NCBI GenBank assembly: GCA_021603905.1
Contig: BQIU01000008.1
Location: 1-64,000 of the forward strand
Origin: Nitrospirales bacterium
GTDB lineage: Bacteria; Nitrospirota; Nitrospiria; Nitrospirales; UBA8639
Length of the DNA stretch: 64,000 nt
Reading direction: 5' to 3'
The translations under genes were made by a program, and so were the position numbers. This document shows, one piece after another, positions 43,324 to 53,519 of the stretch; positions within the stretch are counted from its first letter, which is position 1; each line of letters opens with the position of its first letter. The notes below the pieces were generated by a model, which made no database searches, was not told the DNA's origin, and worked only from the letters and a program-made list of their open reading frames with translations.

Positions 43324-44505
43324 CTATTTGGATGGTGTCGGACGATACCGAAAGGCCCACACAGCGATGTGTTCGTCAGTAATCGCGGGTTTTTCAAAAT
43401 GCAGAAACACTTTCGCAACGGGGTCATATTGCGTGAGATAGTTCATGCCGAATAATGGCGGACTCTTCACGGGCAGTCTCTCCCATTGATGCCGTTGGCT
43501 TTTATAGAGAAACGTTGCACTTTTGCCTGATGAATTTTCGTATGGCGTAGGTCCGTCGTTCGCCAAATATAAAAGGACATGATGGTGGGTTCCGTATGCG
43601 ACCGCGGCTCCATTGGCGGGTAAGGGTGGTTGGTTAACCTTGACACGTTCCCATTGGGTCGATTGTGATGAGTAACTCCACAGTTCCTGACCACTATAAT
43701 TGTTCCCCAAAGACAACAATGAGTTCGTAAACGTATCGTAGACCAGTCGAAGGTGATATCCAGGGATGGAGGAAGCCCGGTGTGTGTCCCATTTGTGAGA
43801 CTGAGGGTCATAGTGATAAGTCCGTTGACCATCGTGACCAATAAAATGCTTTCCCGATGGGTCCCACGCGAATCCTCCGGCAAATAACTGGGGTGTTTGC
43901 GTTTGGATTAATTTCCAGGAACGTGTGTCAGGATTGTAGTGCCATGTGGAAGGTTTGAGGGATTGGTTCAGTTTTCCTCTATCTTTTAACTGTTGAATCG
44001 CTTGCGTGGCATGTTTGGGAAACCCGACAAGTACGAGAGTTTTTGTTGTTGGATCATAATCCCAGCCATCAAAAGCATGCATCGCCCATGGACGATTGGT
44101 CGATGTTGCAGGATAGCCTTGAGGCGTGACGCGATACGTCTCTAGCGAGTCGGCTTCATAATCCTGACTCCAGCCGAGGTCCGTGAGGCTGAAGCGATAG
44201 ACGCTGTTGTCGTAATCCTTGTCATGAGTATCGGCTCCAAAGAAAAAGACCGTCCTTCTCTCTGCGGCAAGAGTCGAAGCCCCATGAAACACTTTTCTCG
44301 GTGAGTCACCACAGGTAGATACGTTGACCCATTCATTGGCTGGCATCATGTTCCAGTCAAACGGCGTACAGACTTGATGCGACTCGACCTGCGCATGACT
44401 AAAGGGGACAGGGTTGGTTAGACAGAGTGCGGTAACCATGGCCGCTATCGCGCATAACCTGTTGAGGGATAGTCGGGGGTGGGGGGAAAGAAAAAAATTG
44501 AACAT
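43324..44505 (-). CDS. secreted Kelch-like beta-propeller protein
   Basis: A 393-residue protein with a signal peptide (LCAIAAMVTALCLTNPVPFSHA, cut near residue 39). The mature part has repeated strand units with tryptophan and paired aromatic residues (VFHGASTLAAERRTVFFFGADTH, WDYDPTTKTLVLVGF, FAWDPSGKHFIGHDGQRTYHYD, LVYDTFTNSLLSLGN), as in Kelch or related galactose-oxidase propellers. Function is unknown; neighbours are surface-sugar enzymes, so a role in binding or changing glycans at the cell surface is possible. Confidence 0.65.
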   Translation of the reverse strand: MFNFFLSPHPRLSLNRLCAIAAMVTALCLTNPVPFSHAQVESHQVCTPFDWNMMPANEWVNVSTCGDSPRKVFHGASTLAAERRTVFFFGADTHDKDYDNSVYRFSLTDLGWSQDYEADSLETYRVTPQGYPATSTNRPWAMHAFDGWDYDPTTKTLVLVGFPKHATQAIQQLKDRGKLNQSLKPSTWHYNPDTRSWKLIQTQTPQLFAGGFAWDPSGKHFIGHDGQRTYHYDPQSHKWDTHRASSIPGYHLRLVYDTFTNSLLSLGNNYSGQELWSYSSQSTQWERVKVNQPPLPANGAAVAYGTHHHVLLYLANDGPTPYENSSGKSATFLYKSQRHQWERLPVKSPPLFGMNYLTQYDPVAKVFLHFEKPAITDEHIAVWAFRYRPTPSK

Positions 44506-44655
44506 CGGTCAAGGTGATGTGCTGAACATGTGCTTCTAATCGGGGGTCAAAAACTGCAGCCCTTAGTGTCTGGCTCCTATAGGGCCGAACCAATACATTG
44601 TCAGCGTCACTCATGCTTCGTGTCCCTTCGTATGGTCAAAGACATGAATGGAAGT

Positions 44656-45795
44656 CTATTTGGTTATACTATAGTTTTGTTGAAAATCCCAATCCCTGAT
44701 GTTGTGGTTTGAGGCAGGGCTCTTGTGTACTTGGGGAGTTGCCTCTGGATAAGGAAAATATTTCTTGAGTCTATTTATCGGCTTTTCGAGAACGTGCCAA
44801 GAGAGTGACGCGACAAGAATTGTGGAAATCATTAACATCACCATATTAACAAGAACGTGTTCGGTTTGAGTGATTCCCCAGACCTCATACAGTGCCCATG
44901 GTATGAAGAGGTGATAGAGATAGACGCCGTAACTGATTTTTCCGATATACAGGAGAGGTTTCCAATTCATGATGATACCAACTGGTCCAGTGAAACCTTT
45001 GGCTGCTCCTGCGACAAACCAAATAAAGGCGATAGAAAGTAATGTATTATCAAACACATAGAAATATGTTGTGTCCATCAAGAGGGGAGTCATCATCGGG
45101 AGAAAAAGGAAAAGTCCACGACCAGTACTTTGCAATCCAGGAATGTCTTTCTTGTTGTGAATGAGCCAAGCCAAAAGGGCTCCCCACCCTAAACTGTCAA
45201 TTGAAGACAAGGTGAATGTATAGAATTCAACGCCTTCATGAGATCCAAGGGTTGCGATATATCGATAGAACGGTGCAGCCACAATTGTCAAAACAATGAC
45301 CCAGTGAATTCGTTGTTTTGCCATAAACAACATGACAAATGGCCAGATGAGATAAAATTGGGCCTCCACAGCCAATGACCAGAGATGTGCAGTCGTCGAG
45401 GGATAAAACCCAAGCTTGATAAAGAGCAGGTTTGACATATATGTCGCATACCACCATGCTCCAGACAGTACGTCCGTATTTCCGGCAACCATTGCCAACA
45501 GCAGTGCAACATAATATACCGGTGCAATCCTGAGTGTGCGTCGTGCGTAAAATTGACAACATGCAGAAATTTTTCCTTGTCCTAACTGTTCAGTGCGGTT
45601 TCGCGAATCAAGGAGAATGCCTGTGATTAAGAACCCACTCAAGACAAAGAAGAGTCTGACTCCGTAATACCCCAGCCCCATGGACTCGCTTACCGGATAA
45701 AAATGGTGAATAAGCACGGCAAGGACCGCAAAGGCACGTAGCGAATCGAGCTGCAGCATGTACTGAGAATGAGTATGTCGTGTGGATGTTGGCAT
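44656..45795 (-). CDS. acyltransferase 3 family membrane protein (OafA/YrhL-like)
   Basis: A 379-residue integral membrane protein with about ten helices. The N-terminal QLDSLRAFAVLAVLIHHFYPV carries the conserved R20 and the histidines H30-H31, and GVRLFFVLSGFLITG is the family's signature. Members O-acetylate or otherwise acylate sugars on the outer face of the membrane, using a cytoplasmic acyl donor. It sits among glycosyltransferase and export genes, so it likely decorates the glycan made there. Confidence 0.92.
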   Translation of the reverse strand: MPTSTRHTHSQYMLQLDSLRAFAVLAVLIHHFYPVSESMGLGYYGVRLFFVLSGFLITGILLDSRNRTEQLGQGKISACCQFYARRTLRIAPVYYVALLLAMVAGNTDVLSGAWWYATYMSNLLFIKLGFYPSTTAHLWSLAVEAQFYLIWPFVMLFMAKQRIHWVIVLTIVAAPFYRYIATLGSHEGVEFYTFTLSSIDSLGWGALLAWLIHNKKDIPGLQSTGRGLFLFLPMMTPLLMDTTYFYVFDNTLLSIAFIWFVAGAAKGFTGPVGIIMNWKPLLYIGKISYGVYLYHLFIPWALYEVWGITQTEHVLVNMVMLMISTILVASLSWHVLEKPINRLKKYFPYPEATPQVHKSPASNHNIRDWDFQQNYSITK

Positions 45796-45967
45796 ATGGC
45801 CGTTTCAGATGACTTGAAGAATCCTCACATTCTGGCAAGATGTGGGCAACTTGAAAGACCTGTCTGACGAGTTGTCGGCAAGGGGGCAAGTCAACTCATC
45901 GGGCACAAGCCTTCAGTCGAGCGATGCTCTCAAGGTTTCAGGTATCGTGTTATGTGTTTTTTTATAC

Positions 45968-46828
45968 TCAGGGTTTCTGGAAGACCACATGTCCCCAAAG
46001 CCAATCGTCTTCCCAAACTTGCACGAAGCCGTGACGCTTCAAGCATTGAAACGTTGGTTTGAAATCCTGAACAATGTGTTGTGGACGGTCATCATCCATT
46101 TCAGAGGCTAGTCGGGCAAAAAAGAATCCTCCAGGCTTTAACGCATCAGAAATTCTCTCAATAGTTTCAACGGGGTCAACCAAATGTTCAAAGACATCCA
46201 GGGCGGTTATCATATCAAAGGCGTGGCTCGGCAGAGAGCTGATTTTGAGGTCGATGAATTTCGCGGACAGCTTTCGAGTTTCAAGGCGCCATTGACTAAA
46301 TTGTTGTAGCGGAGAACTGATGTCTGCCAGTGAGACATCGCATCCATCACGAGCGAAAAGAATTCCGCCAGAACCCACTCCGGCGCCAAAGTCCAGATAC
46401 TGCTGACAGCCATGGTTTCTGGCAAACTCCAAAGCGGTGACGTAGGCGAGTGGCGAGGAGTCTTCGGTTAAGGTATGCCACCACATTAATTCATAGATCG
46501 TCGTGTGGCTCTCGTCATAATATTGTTCGACAGATTTTCGATTACTCAATCCAACCTTGTTCTGCCATTCGGCTTTGAGGTTTGGAACCGCCAGTTGGCA
46601 CCGGGTTCTAATTTCAACGGCGTCTTCGCACCCCATGTATTGTCCAAGTTCCCACAAAATGCTTTGTTGAAGATCCGGCTGATTCTCTAACCGTAGGGCG
46701 TTGTTCCATAGACTTCGATAGGTATTGAGCAGGCGTTCCTGTTCGATGTAGCAGTCTTGTGAGTTGAAGTTATCCTGGTCAATACGTTGCCACAATTCTT
46801 TGACTTGATCAGGCATCAGTTTGAGCAT
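45968..46828 (-). CDS. class I SAM-dependent methyltransferase
   Basis: A 286-residue protein. The N-terminal about 130 residues are helical and not recognised. Then comes the SAM-binding core: YLDFGAGVGSGG at 144-155, DVSLADISSPL, ITALDVFEHLVDPVETIERISDALKPGGFFF. It may methylate a sugar in the glycan region. Its downstream neighbour (acyltransferase) is on the same strand about 170 bases away. Confidence 0.88.
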   Translation of the reverse strand: MLKLMPDQVKELWQRIDQDNFNSQDCYIEQERLLNTYRSLWNNALRLENQPDLQQSILWELGQYMGCEDAVEIRTRCQLAVPNLKAEWQNKVGLSNRKSVEQYYDESHTTIYELMWWHTLTEDSSPLAYVTALEFARNHGCQQYLDFGAGVGSGGILFARDGCDVSLADISSPLQQFSQWRLETRKLSAKFIDLKISSLPSHAFDMITALDVFEHLVDPVETIERISDALKPGGFFFARLASEMDDDRPQHIVQDFKPTFQCLKRHGFVQVWEDDWLWGHVVFQKP

Positions 46829-46896
46829 GGTGTTCCTCCGTCCTTACAATAGTGTTGTCATTTATACATGCTACACAAGAGGAAGAGCCGTCATGA

Positions 46897-48111
46897 TCAT
46901 GTGTCATGATCTGGAGACTCTGGATCATTGAGTGCTTGTTCGATCAGTTGGTTGAGTACGATGTCTGAATGAAAGTGTTCTTCTGCGATCATGCGTGCAG
47001 CTTTCGCATGTTGTGTATAATTTGCTTCAACGTCGCGCAGAGCTGTAACCGCTTCTTCGAGATTTGTGTAGGTCAAAAGCCCTTTCCCGACCGGAAGTTT
47101 TGAAGAGAATGCGGTATCTTGAGTGACAACAGGTTTGCCAGCTGCGAGATAACACGCACTTCGACTGCTAAACCAGCCGCTACGCATCGCCACGTAGACG
47201 TGTTTGGCTGGAGAAAACTCCCCAGATGATCCTGCGATGAAGTCTTGGTATTGGTTCGGCGTCACGCTCACCGTTTCTCCTTCTAACACATGCCATCCGT
47301 GACTGAGCAGTCGCTGTATTGGGGCCTTGTCGTCCCCCACAGCCACCGTGAACGGTAAGCCCGTTCGCTGAGGCAACTCAAACACTTTTTCGAATTCAGC
47401 CCCTTTACTCTTATATTCGATGCCCTTGTACATCAGCTTTCCCTTAAATGGATTCCATGTCATCACCGTCGTCCATGACGCCGACTCGGGAAGACGTTTC
47501 GCCAAGACGTGTTCCCATACATCTAAAACGATCGGCACGCGTGTGATATGCCAGGACAATCCCATCTTGGGAATACGGCAATCGTGAGAATGGATATTCT
47601 CGGCCAATGTAAAATACCTATCGTGGGCTGCCACCGTTTCGCACCACTGTTGGACATTTTGAGACCATGTTGGCCGTTCGCTCATGACAATTTGATTGTA
47701 GCCGGGATCGGTATCGAGAAAGGCTTTGATGCACCGTGGGGAAAGGTTGTCGGGAATCGTACAGGCACCGCTGACGTTCAGGAAAAGATCAGCCGTTTTG
47801 GCGATGTCATTGAACGCGCCTTGATCCATTCCAAAGCGTTCTTCGTGCAAGTGGAAATACTGCCATCGCTCTTTAAGATCCGGGGCATAGCGCTGAAAAA
47901 AATTACTGATGAACTCTGCTGAATAGGTACCTTCCGGCACCGTTGTTTTTTTGAGAGGGTGATAGGGCCAGCACCATGAATCTTCGTAGTAACAAACGTC
48001 ATGTCCCAATCGTGCGAGACCAATGACATATTGCAGGTAATCCCACGCGACCCCTCCAATCGGATAGAGACCAACCAGGCCAGTGACAATGATACGAAGT
48101 CGCTGCTTCAT
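46897..48111 (-). CDS. GT-B-type glycosyltransferase family protein
   Basis: A 404-residue protein. The N-terminus IIVTGLVGLYPIGGVAWDYLQYVIGLARLGHDVCYYED is the donor/acceptor start of a GT-B fold, and the C-terminal half has YVAMRSGWFSSRSACYLAAGKPVVTQDTAFSSKLP, close to the E-x7-E region of family 4/CgeB-like enzymes. Sugar donor and acceptor are unknown. It sits between the ABC exporter and a methyltransferase, all on the minus strand. Confidence 0.82.
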   Translation of the reverse strand: MKQRLRIIVTGLVGLYPIGGVAWDYLQYVIGLARLGHDVCYYEDSWCWPYHPLKKTTVPEGTYSAEFISNFFQRYAPDLKERWQYFHLHEERFGMDQGAFNDIAKTADLFLNVSGACTIPDNLSPRCIKAFLDTDPGYNQIVMSERPTWSQNVQQWCETVAAHDRYFTLAENIHSHDCRIPKMGLSWHITRVPIVLDVWEHVLAKRLPESASWTTVMTWNPFKGKLMYKGIEYKSKGAEFEKVFELPQRTGLPFTVAVGDDKAPIQRLLSHGWHVLEGETVSVTPNQYQDFIAGSSGEFSPAKHVYVAMRSGWFSSRSACYLAAGKPVVTQDTAFSSKLPVGKGLLTYTNLEEAVTALRDVEANYTQHAKAARMIAEEHFHSDIVLNQLIEQALNDPESPDHDT

Positions 48112-48202
48112 CGTGTTGATGGTCTTCTATCAATCATCATGGAGTTTCTGCACATCAAAGCTTTTAAATCGTCAAGAATCATGTTCTATTGTGAAAATTG
48201 GG

Positions 48203-50077
48203 TTAGATTGGGACTTCACGTGTGGCAGATGATTGGATGCCGACCTGTGTGCAATAGAGTCGTGCGTAATGTCCTTCTAGTTTCAACAAGTCTGTGTGGG
48301 TTCCACGTTCCGCAATCTTTCCGTCTTGAAGGACCACAATCTGATCGGCATCGCGCACGGTTGACAAGCGATGCGCAATGATCAGTGTTGTTCTGTCTTT
48401 CATGAGTCGTTGCAGTGCTTCCAGGACTTGTTGCTCGGTTGTTGAATCTAAGGCACTGGTTGGTTCATCCAGAATCAGGATTGGAGCATCTTTTAGAAAT
48501 GCACGCGCTATCGAGAGACGTTGTCGTTGACCGCCAGAAAGTGTGACGCCACGCTCGCCAATTTGTGTTTCATAGCCATGTTCAAGAGACAGAATAAAGT
48601 CATGGGCTCCGGCAGCTCGCGCTGCTGCTTCGATTTCGTCATTCTTGGCTTGTGGGCGACCGTACGCAATGTTTTCGCGAATGGTTGAACAAAACAAGAC
48701 GGGCTCTTGTAACACCAAGGCAATGTTTTGCCGTAAGGATTCTAACGTCACATGTTGTAAGCGAGTGCTGTTGAGTCGCAGATGCCCTTGTGTCGGATCG
48801 TAAAATCGAATCACGAGATTCACTAATGTAGTTTTTCCCGCGCCTGAATGGCCGACGAGCGCCATTGTCTGTCCTGCTGGAATCTCCAGGCAGATATCGT
48901 TCAACACGCGCTTTCCCGTGTTGTAGGAAAAGCTGACATGGTCGAATGTGATTGGGCCTGCCGTTTTTACCGGAAGAGGGGTTGCGCCGACTTGATCTCT
49001 GACTTCTGGGGTTTGATTCAGAATATTCAAGACCCGGCTTGCACCTGCCGCGGCGTTTTGCACAGTGGCTGCGGTATAGGCCAAGGTTTCGAGTGGCTTG
49101 TATAACATGGCCAGATAGGAGACGATCAGGACGATGTCTCCAACGGTAAGCACGTCTTGAAGAACCCGCCATGCCCCGATGCCGATGACGGCTGCTGTCC
49201 CGACAGCCAGTAATAGTCCAACGATGGCTTGCGAGCCGCTCTGCAATACCGTCAATCGTAATTTGGCACGAAGACTGGCGTCTGCGTCGTGACCGAAGCG
49301 TTGGCTCTCTGAGGCTTCTCGTCCGAAGGCTTGTACCGCACGGATGGATGATAAGGTTTCTTGGACTCGGGTACTGATGTCGCTGTCTCGTTGTGCCGCT
49401 CGTAATGATCGATCACGCATGGGACGATCCAATTGGCGAATCAGGATCAGGAGCGGTATGCCGATAGCTACGGCCACCAGCGTCAGCAACCAATCAACAT
49501 AGAGCATGATGCCGGTAATGCCGAGTAATGTGAATGAGGACAAGAGTGCCGGAATGAGGCCGGTGTTAAATAGGGCCTGAACGCAGTAGGTGTCCCATGT
49601 CACTCGATACAGGGAGTCCCCAACTGTTGTCGTATCATGGAAGGTGAGTGAGAGTCTCTGAAGGTGATCAAACAGACGACATCGCAATCGAAACACCATA
49701 CGGAGGCCGATCGCCACGAGGATATAGGTGCTCAAGACCGTTAATCCGCCCATGAGGAGCTGAATGAGCAAAATTCCAGTGCAGAGAATAAGCAGAAGAG
49801 CCATTTCGTTGTTTGTAAATAGCCATGGCATCAAATGTGTGATCCAAGTGGTGACGTGGGTGACTGCCGCCGGGGCATCGTGATTTCCGAGCACTGAATC
49901 AACGACAAGCTTCAAGGGCCATGGTTGCAGGAGTGCAAACGCGGATCCGCCAAGCAGAAGCAGAACTCCCAGCACGATTTTGACTTCTTCTCCACGACCA
50001 CAGAGACGAAGGAGCCAGATGGAGAGTTTCCATGTGCTGGCGTGCTGGCGTGTGTGAGGGTGATCGTGTTGCGTCAT
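48203..50077 (-). CDS. ABC exporter, fused membrane and ATPase domains
   Basis: A 624-residue half-transporter with six membrane helices between about 30 and 330, then an ATPase domain: Walker A GHSGAGKTT near 408-416, Q-loop LQEPVLF, signature LSGGQRQRLS and Walker B ILILDEPTSALDS. Such type IV exporters move lipids, lipid-linked sugars, cyclic glucans or drugs out of the cell as homodimers. The nearby glycosyltransferase and GT2 fusion suggest a glycan or glycolipid cargo; this is inference. Confidence 0.92.
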   Translation of the reverse strand: MTQHDHPHTRQHASTWKLSIWLLRLCGRGEEVKIVLGVLLLLGGSAFALLQPWPLKLVVDSVLGNHDAPAAVTHVTTWITHLMPWLFTNNEMALLLILCTGILLIQLLMGGLTVLSTYILVAIGLRMVFRLRCRLFDHLQRLSLTFHDTTTVGDSLYRVTWDTYCVQALFNTGLIPALLSSFTLLGITGIMLYVDWLLTLVAVAIGIPLLILIRQLDRPMRDRSLRAAQRDSDISTRVQETLSSIRAVQAFGREASESQRFGHDADASLRAKLRLTVLQSGSQAIVGLLLAVGTAAVIGIGAWRVLQDVLTVGDIVLIVSYLAMLYKPLETLAYTAATVQNAAAGASRVLNILNQTPEVRDQVGATPLPVKTAGPITFDHVSFSYNTGKRVLNDICLEIPAGQTMALVGHSGAGKTTLVNLVIRFYDPTQGHLRLNSTRLQHVTLESLRQNIALVLQEPVLFCSTIRENIAYGRPQAKNDEIEAAARAAGAHDFILSLEHGYETQIGERGVTLSGGQRQRLSIARAFLKDAPILILDEPTSALDSTTEQQVLEALQRLMKDRTTLIIAHRLSTVRDADQIVVLQDGKIAERGTHTDLLKLEGHYARLYCTQVGIQSSATREVPI

Positions 50078-50124
50078 CAGTGTGTTTGTCAGATAGCCAT
50101 GAGGTTGAACATATATTTTTTATC

Positions 50125-50218
50125 TATAGCGAATCCAATTAATTTTCAGCTGAATTATTAAGACTGCCACAGCGTAATACTACGCCTCAAGCATCGGAAG
50201 TTATTAGAAGCGGCTATA
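50125..50218. repeat. 94-bp TATAGC...GCTATA miniature element
   Basis: Begins TATAGCGAATCCAATTAAT and ends AAGCGGCTATA. It is an inverted copy of 42131-42223 (about 85 percent identity by eye), and its right end is shared with 8080-8256. Confidence 0.8.
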
Positions 50219-50269
50219 GGTTCATGTGCGGATAGGCAAACAATCGTGGATTCTCAGGAAGCTCTCGGG

Positions 50270-52867
50270 CTATTTGACAAGTACGGCAGGCTCAGGAAAT
50301 AACGAATCTTGATTGTCCACGTCCGATTCCGGACGCATATCACATTCGATGGTTGCCATCAAGCCTTCCTTGGTGGCAAGTGCCGCAGACGAGTATTCCT
50401 GTTGAGTTCTCAGCATGAGTAAAAGGAACGAGCTCATCAAGATAGTGCCAAATATCCATGCATGATCAATCAGCGCCCATGTTCCCAGCAGTCCTAATGC
50501 GGCAATACATGCGACGGAAATTTTTGAATAGATTGGCCAGGTTCGGCAATGAATCAGCTGTTTCCCCTTGCCATGTTCTTCAATCACCATTCGAACACGG
50601 CTTCCTCCGAGCACTCCAGGCTTGATATGTAAATCCCACCGATCAAAGTCGCCTCCCCGCTGTACCGCCATTCGTTTTTCCTGAATAATATTCTCTATTG
50701 TCTCCAATCGATCAGGGGGAGCCTGCCATTGTTCACTCCACGCGGTAAATCTATGAGCTGATGGTAGGAGCAATTTTTCTGTGAGATGTGTTCTCCAGGG
50801 AGTTAAGCCTGAAGACAGTCGTCCCGTTAAGCGTGCAATCGGTTGGAGCAGGTGCAGTCCTGCCGTCACGAATTTTGATCGAAGACGAAGAAACGGTGAG
50901 TGTGGGACTTCGAACGGACATTTGTGGGCTTGTCGAAAGGCCAGGAACGCTCCGGTGCCAAGCGCCCCGACGAGAAGAGGAATGGCAATGGAAAGTGGAG
51001 TCCATATCAAGCCAAATATTGAAAGGATGGCGAGTGCCGCGACGGCTAAATTCCACTCAGGCATTTGTACGAGGGAGAGGGTCGTTGACGGACTTCCCTG
51101 GTACAGCAGTTGAAATGGTGCACTTCCCCACACGCCATGGTATATGCGTGATGCCCTCCACGAACAGGCGTTTGCACTGCCCTTGCCATAGAGCCGACCC
51201 TTCCATGATAGATGTCCAGCGACATTGTATTTTTGGGGCCATTTTTTTTCTAACAACGCTTCGGCCCGACCGTATCCGCGTTGTTGTTTCCAATAGGTGC
51301 GAATGGAGTTTCGCCGATGATGCCAGACCTGGGCGGATGCATGAAACCCGATCGTCCATCCCTGTTCTTGTAAGCGCCAGCACATGTCAACGTCATCGCC
51401 CGCTGTTCGGTATTGTGGATCAAATCCGCCTATAGCTTGAAGGTGACATTTCCTGAAGGCCATATTACATCCTGGTATGTGTTCAGCAAGCTGGTCGTCG
51501 AGTAGAACATGAATGGGGCCACCAGGAGCGTGCGCCACACATTCTGCAATCCAGCCGTCGTCTTTTGGTGGAAGGTTAGGTCCACCGATGGCGGCATGTG
51601 ACGTTGTGAGAAACATATGTGCGAGATAGGTCAGCCAATGAGGATCGGGGTAGGCATCGTCATCGGTGTAGGCGATAATCTCTCCCGAAGCGGCATACAT
51701 TCCCGTGTTTCTGGCGTTGCTGAGTCCTTGGTTGGTCGTACTGATCACGCGGTAAGGGTATTCATTCGCGATATCTTCTGTATTGTCCGTTGACCCGTCG
51801 TTGACGACAATGACTTCATACTGCGGATAGTCCAGCCGCTGAAGGGCTTCGAGGCAATCACGTATCGTCCGCGATCCATTATAGCTACAGACGACGACAG
51901 AAATTTTTGGCCATTCCTGTTTGGGAAGAATCGGGAAATCTTGAAACGCGGCTTCAACTGACGCAAGGGCTGGCTTAGGTTGTCTTAAGCGGTCGGTTAG
52001 CCCAAAGTCCCAATCTTCTATTTCTTGGCCTCCACAATACCATTCGTCTGTCCAAGCAAAGGCGAATGCTCCAGCACCTCCGGCAGCTCCAACCGTACGA
52101 ATCTGCCAGTCCAGCACCTCGGCTTGCCTGTCTTGCCCGTTTCGTAGGCTGTCTAACCCGATTTCAGCGAGGACCAGAGGGCGATCGCCGGCAATGTTCT
52201 GCAGGCGTGCGAGGTAGGCAATGAGCGTGTCTTGTTGTTCGAGGTAGACATTAAAGCAGATAAAATCGAGGAAGGGCAGCTCTAAGTATTCAGTTGTGGG
52301 ATAGTTGACATAGGTAACAAGCCCTTGTGGATCTTCAGATTTGACGATAGTGTAGAGCTGTTCCAGAAAGCGTTCTATTTTTTGTTGACCATACCAGCGA
52401 ACGATCGGGCCAGGTATTTCGTTGGCTAATGAATAGGCCAGCACGGCCGGATGTCCAGCGCAACGTTGGATTGATTCTCGGACACGGTGTTTGATGGAAT
52501 GGACAAGTTGTTTATCATCTAAGAAGGTGACGAACTGGTCCCACCACAGGCCAACGAGCACGAGCAATCCGTGGTGATACGCGAGATCCAGTAGCCACCG
52601 AGGGGGTAATGTATAGGTTCGGATGGCATTGAACCCGTGCGAAGCGATACGAATGAAGTCTTGTTCTACCGCGATGGGATTCGGAAATAAGTCCCCTTCC
52701 ATATTGGGCCGAAACGTGCCGTAAGTAATCCCTCGAATCCATAACTTGGTATGGCCCCTGTATAAAAACTTCCCATGAATCCGTGGTCGTTCTACTTCTG
52801 CTGATGGAGGTAAAGGAACGTTATTTGGCTCTGAGCGAAATGATAAAATGGGATCATGAAAAAGCAT
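50270..52867 (-). CDS. glycosidase-like domain fused to a family 2 glycosyltransferase
   Basis: An 865-residue protein. Residues about 36-310 look like a GH2/GH5-type (beta/alpha)8 barrel: RGITYGTF, a likely acid/base E150 in LANEIPGP and a likely nucleophile E235 in LAEIGLDS. Residues about 321-560 are a GT2 domain: ISVVVCSYNG, VVNDGSTDNTE, NQGLSNARNTG and the metal-binding TDDD (401-404). Two membrane helices lie at about 645-690 and two more at about 795-835. It may build a glycan and trim or transfer it. The ABC exporter and GT-B gene lie downstream on the same strand. Confidence 0.85.
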   Translation of the reverse strand: MLFHDPILSFRSEPNNVPLPPSAEVERPRIHGKFLYRGHTKLWIRGITYGTFRPNMEGDLFPNPIAVEQDFIRIASHGFNAIRTYTLPPRWLLDLAYHHGLLVLVGLWWDQFVTFLDDKQLVHSIKHRVRESIQRCAGHPAVLAYSLANEIPGPIVRWYGQQKIERFLEQLYTIVKSEDPQGLVTYVNYPTTEYLELPFLDFICFNVYLEQQDTLIAYLARLQNIAGDRPLVLAEIGLDSLRNGQDRQAEVLDWQIRTVGAAGGAGAFAFAWTDEWYCGGQEIEDWDFGLTDRLRQPKPALASVEAAFQDFPILPKQEWPKISVVVCSYNGSRTIRDCLEALQRLDYPQYEVIVVNDGSTDNTEDIANEYPYRVISTTNQGLSNARNTGMYAASGEIIAYTDDDAYPDPHWLTYLAHMFLTTSHAAIGGPNLPPKDDGWIAECVAHAPGGPIHVLLDDQLAEHIPGCNMAFRKCHLQAIGGFDPQYRTAGDDVDMCWRLQEQGWTIGFHASAQVWHHRRNSIRTYWKQQRGYGRAEALLEKKWPQKYNVAGHLSWKGRLYGKGSANACSWRASRIYHGVWGSAPFQLLYQGSPSTTLSLVQMPEWNLAVAALAILSIFGLIWTPLSIAIPLLVGALGTGAFLAFRQAHKCPFEVPHSPFLRLRSKFVTAGLHLLQPIARLTGRLSSGLTPWRTHLTEKLLLPSAHRFTAWSEQWQAPPDRLETIENIIQEKRMAVQRGGDFDRWDLHIKPGVLGGSRVRMVIEEHGKGKQLIHCRTWPIYSKISVACIAALGLLGTWALIDHAWIFGTILMSSFLLLMLRTQQEYSSAALATKEGLMATIECDMRPESDVDNQDSLFPEPAVLVK

Positions 52868-53519
52868 GAAGACAACACCCCCTGAATGAAATGTAGTAAT
52901 TGCGGAGGAGAAAAAGGGCCATCATTGAGTTGAGACGTGTGATTTGTGGTTATCATGTTTGAATGAAGGCTGAAGAAGTAATGTGAACGAGAACGCTGTT
53001 GCGATCCATTTCTGGGAATAAATTGGAGTATGCTGTCGATCTTCTAAAGAGGAGGGGCCCGCAAATTCGTATCAACGTATAATCAAAAGCAAGTTAAATA
53101 CCACGGTCAGGAAAGTGAATATCCGGATGATATTGTTTGAAAATAGGCTAAAGCCTACGATATGTAGTGTATTGGTTGGTGCTTGTGGTGTGAGCGGTGT
53201 ACGTGATCTCCCTTCATAAAAATCAAGTTTTGAATGGATTCACAGTCATTGGAATTACGTAGGTCTATTGTTTTTAGTGAGTTTATATACGTAGGTGTTA
53301 ACGGTGAATCCTGTTGACTCACGAGTGGAAAGGACTGAACCGTAGGCGAAAAGCCTTATCGGAAAATCTTAAGACTCCGGCAGGTCTGTAATGGATTTTC
53401 CTTTTTCTTGACCATACTCAGAGAATGTGGTTCATAGGCGGTATTGAACATCTTGGACACGATCGGGTCAATTTCCCAGGTTGTCGAGGGAGCCTAAAAG
53501 ATGATGAAAGGAACTGGCA
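52868..53519. other. long intergenic region with possible structured leader
   Basis: About 650 bases without a gene between divergent genes. At 53300-53400 there are short adjoining stems: GTGA/TCAC, CCG..GGC-GAAAA-GCC..CGG, and AGAC/GTCT. They lie about 120-200 bases before the thioredoxin-like gene. No known riboswitch consensus was recognised. Confidence 0.4.

Noticed and set aside
53300-53400. Cyclic-di-GMP riboswitch
   Set aside because: GC-rich stems and a GAAAA loop recall one, but the conserved core sequences of the GEMM class are not present.
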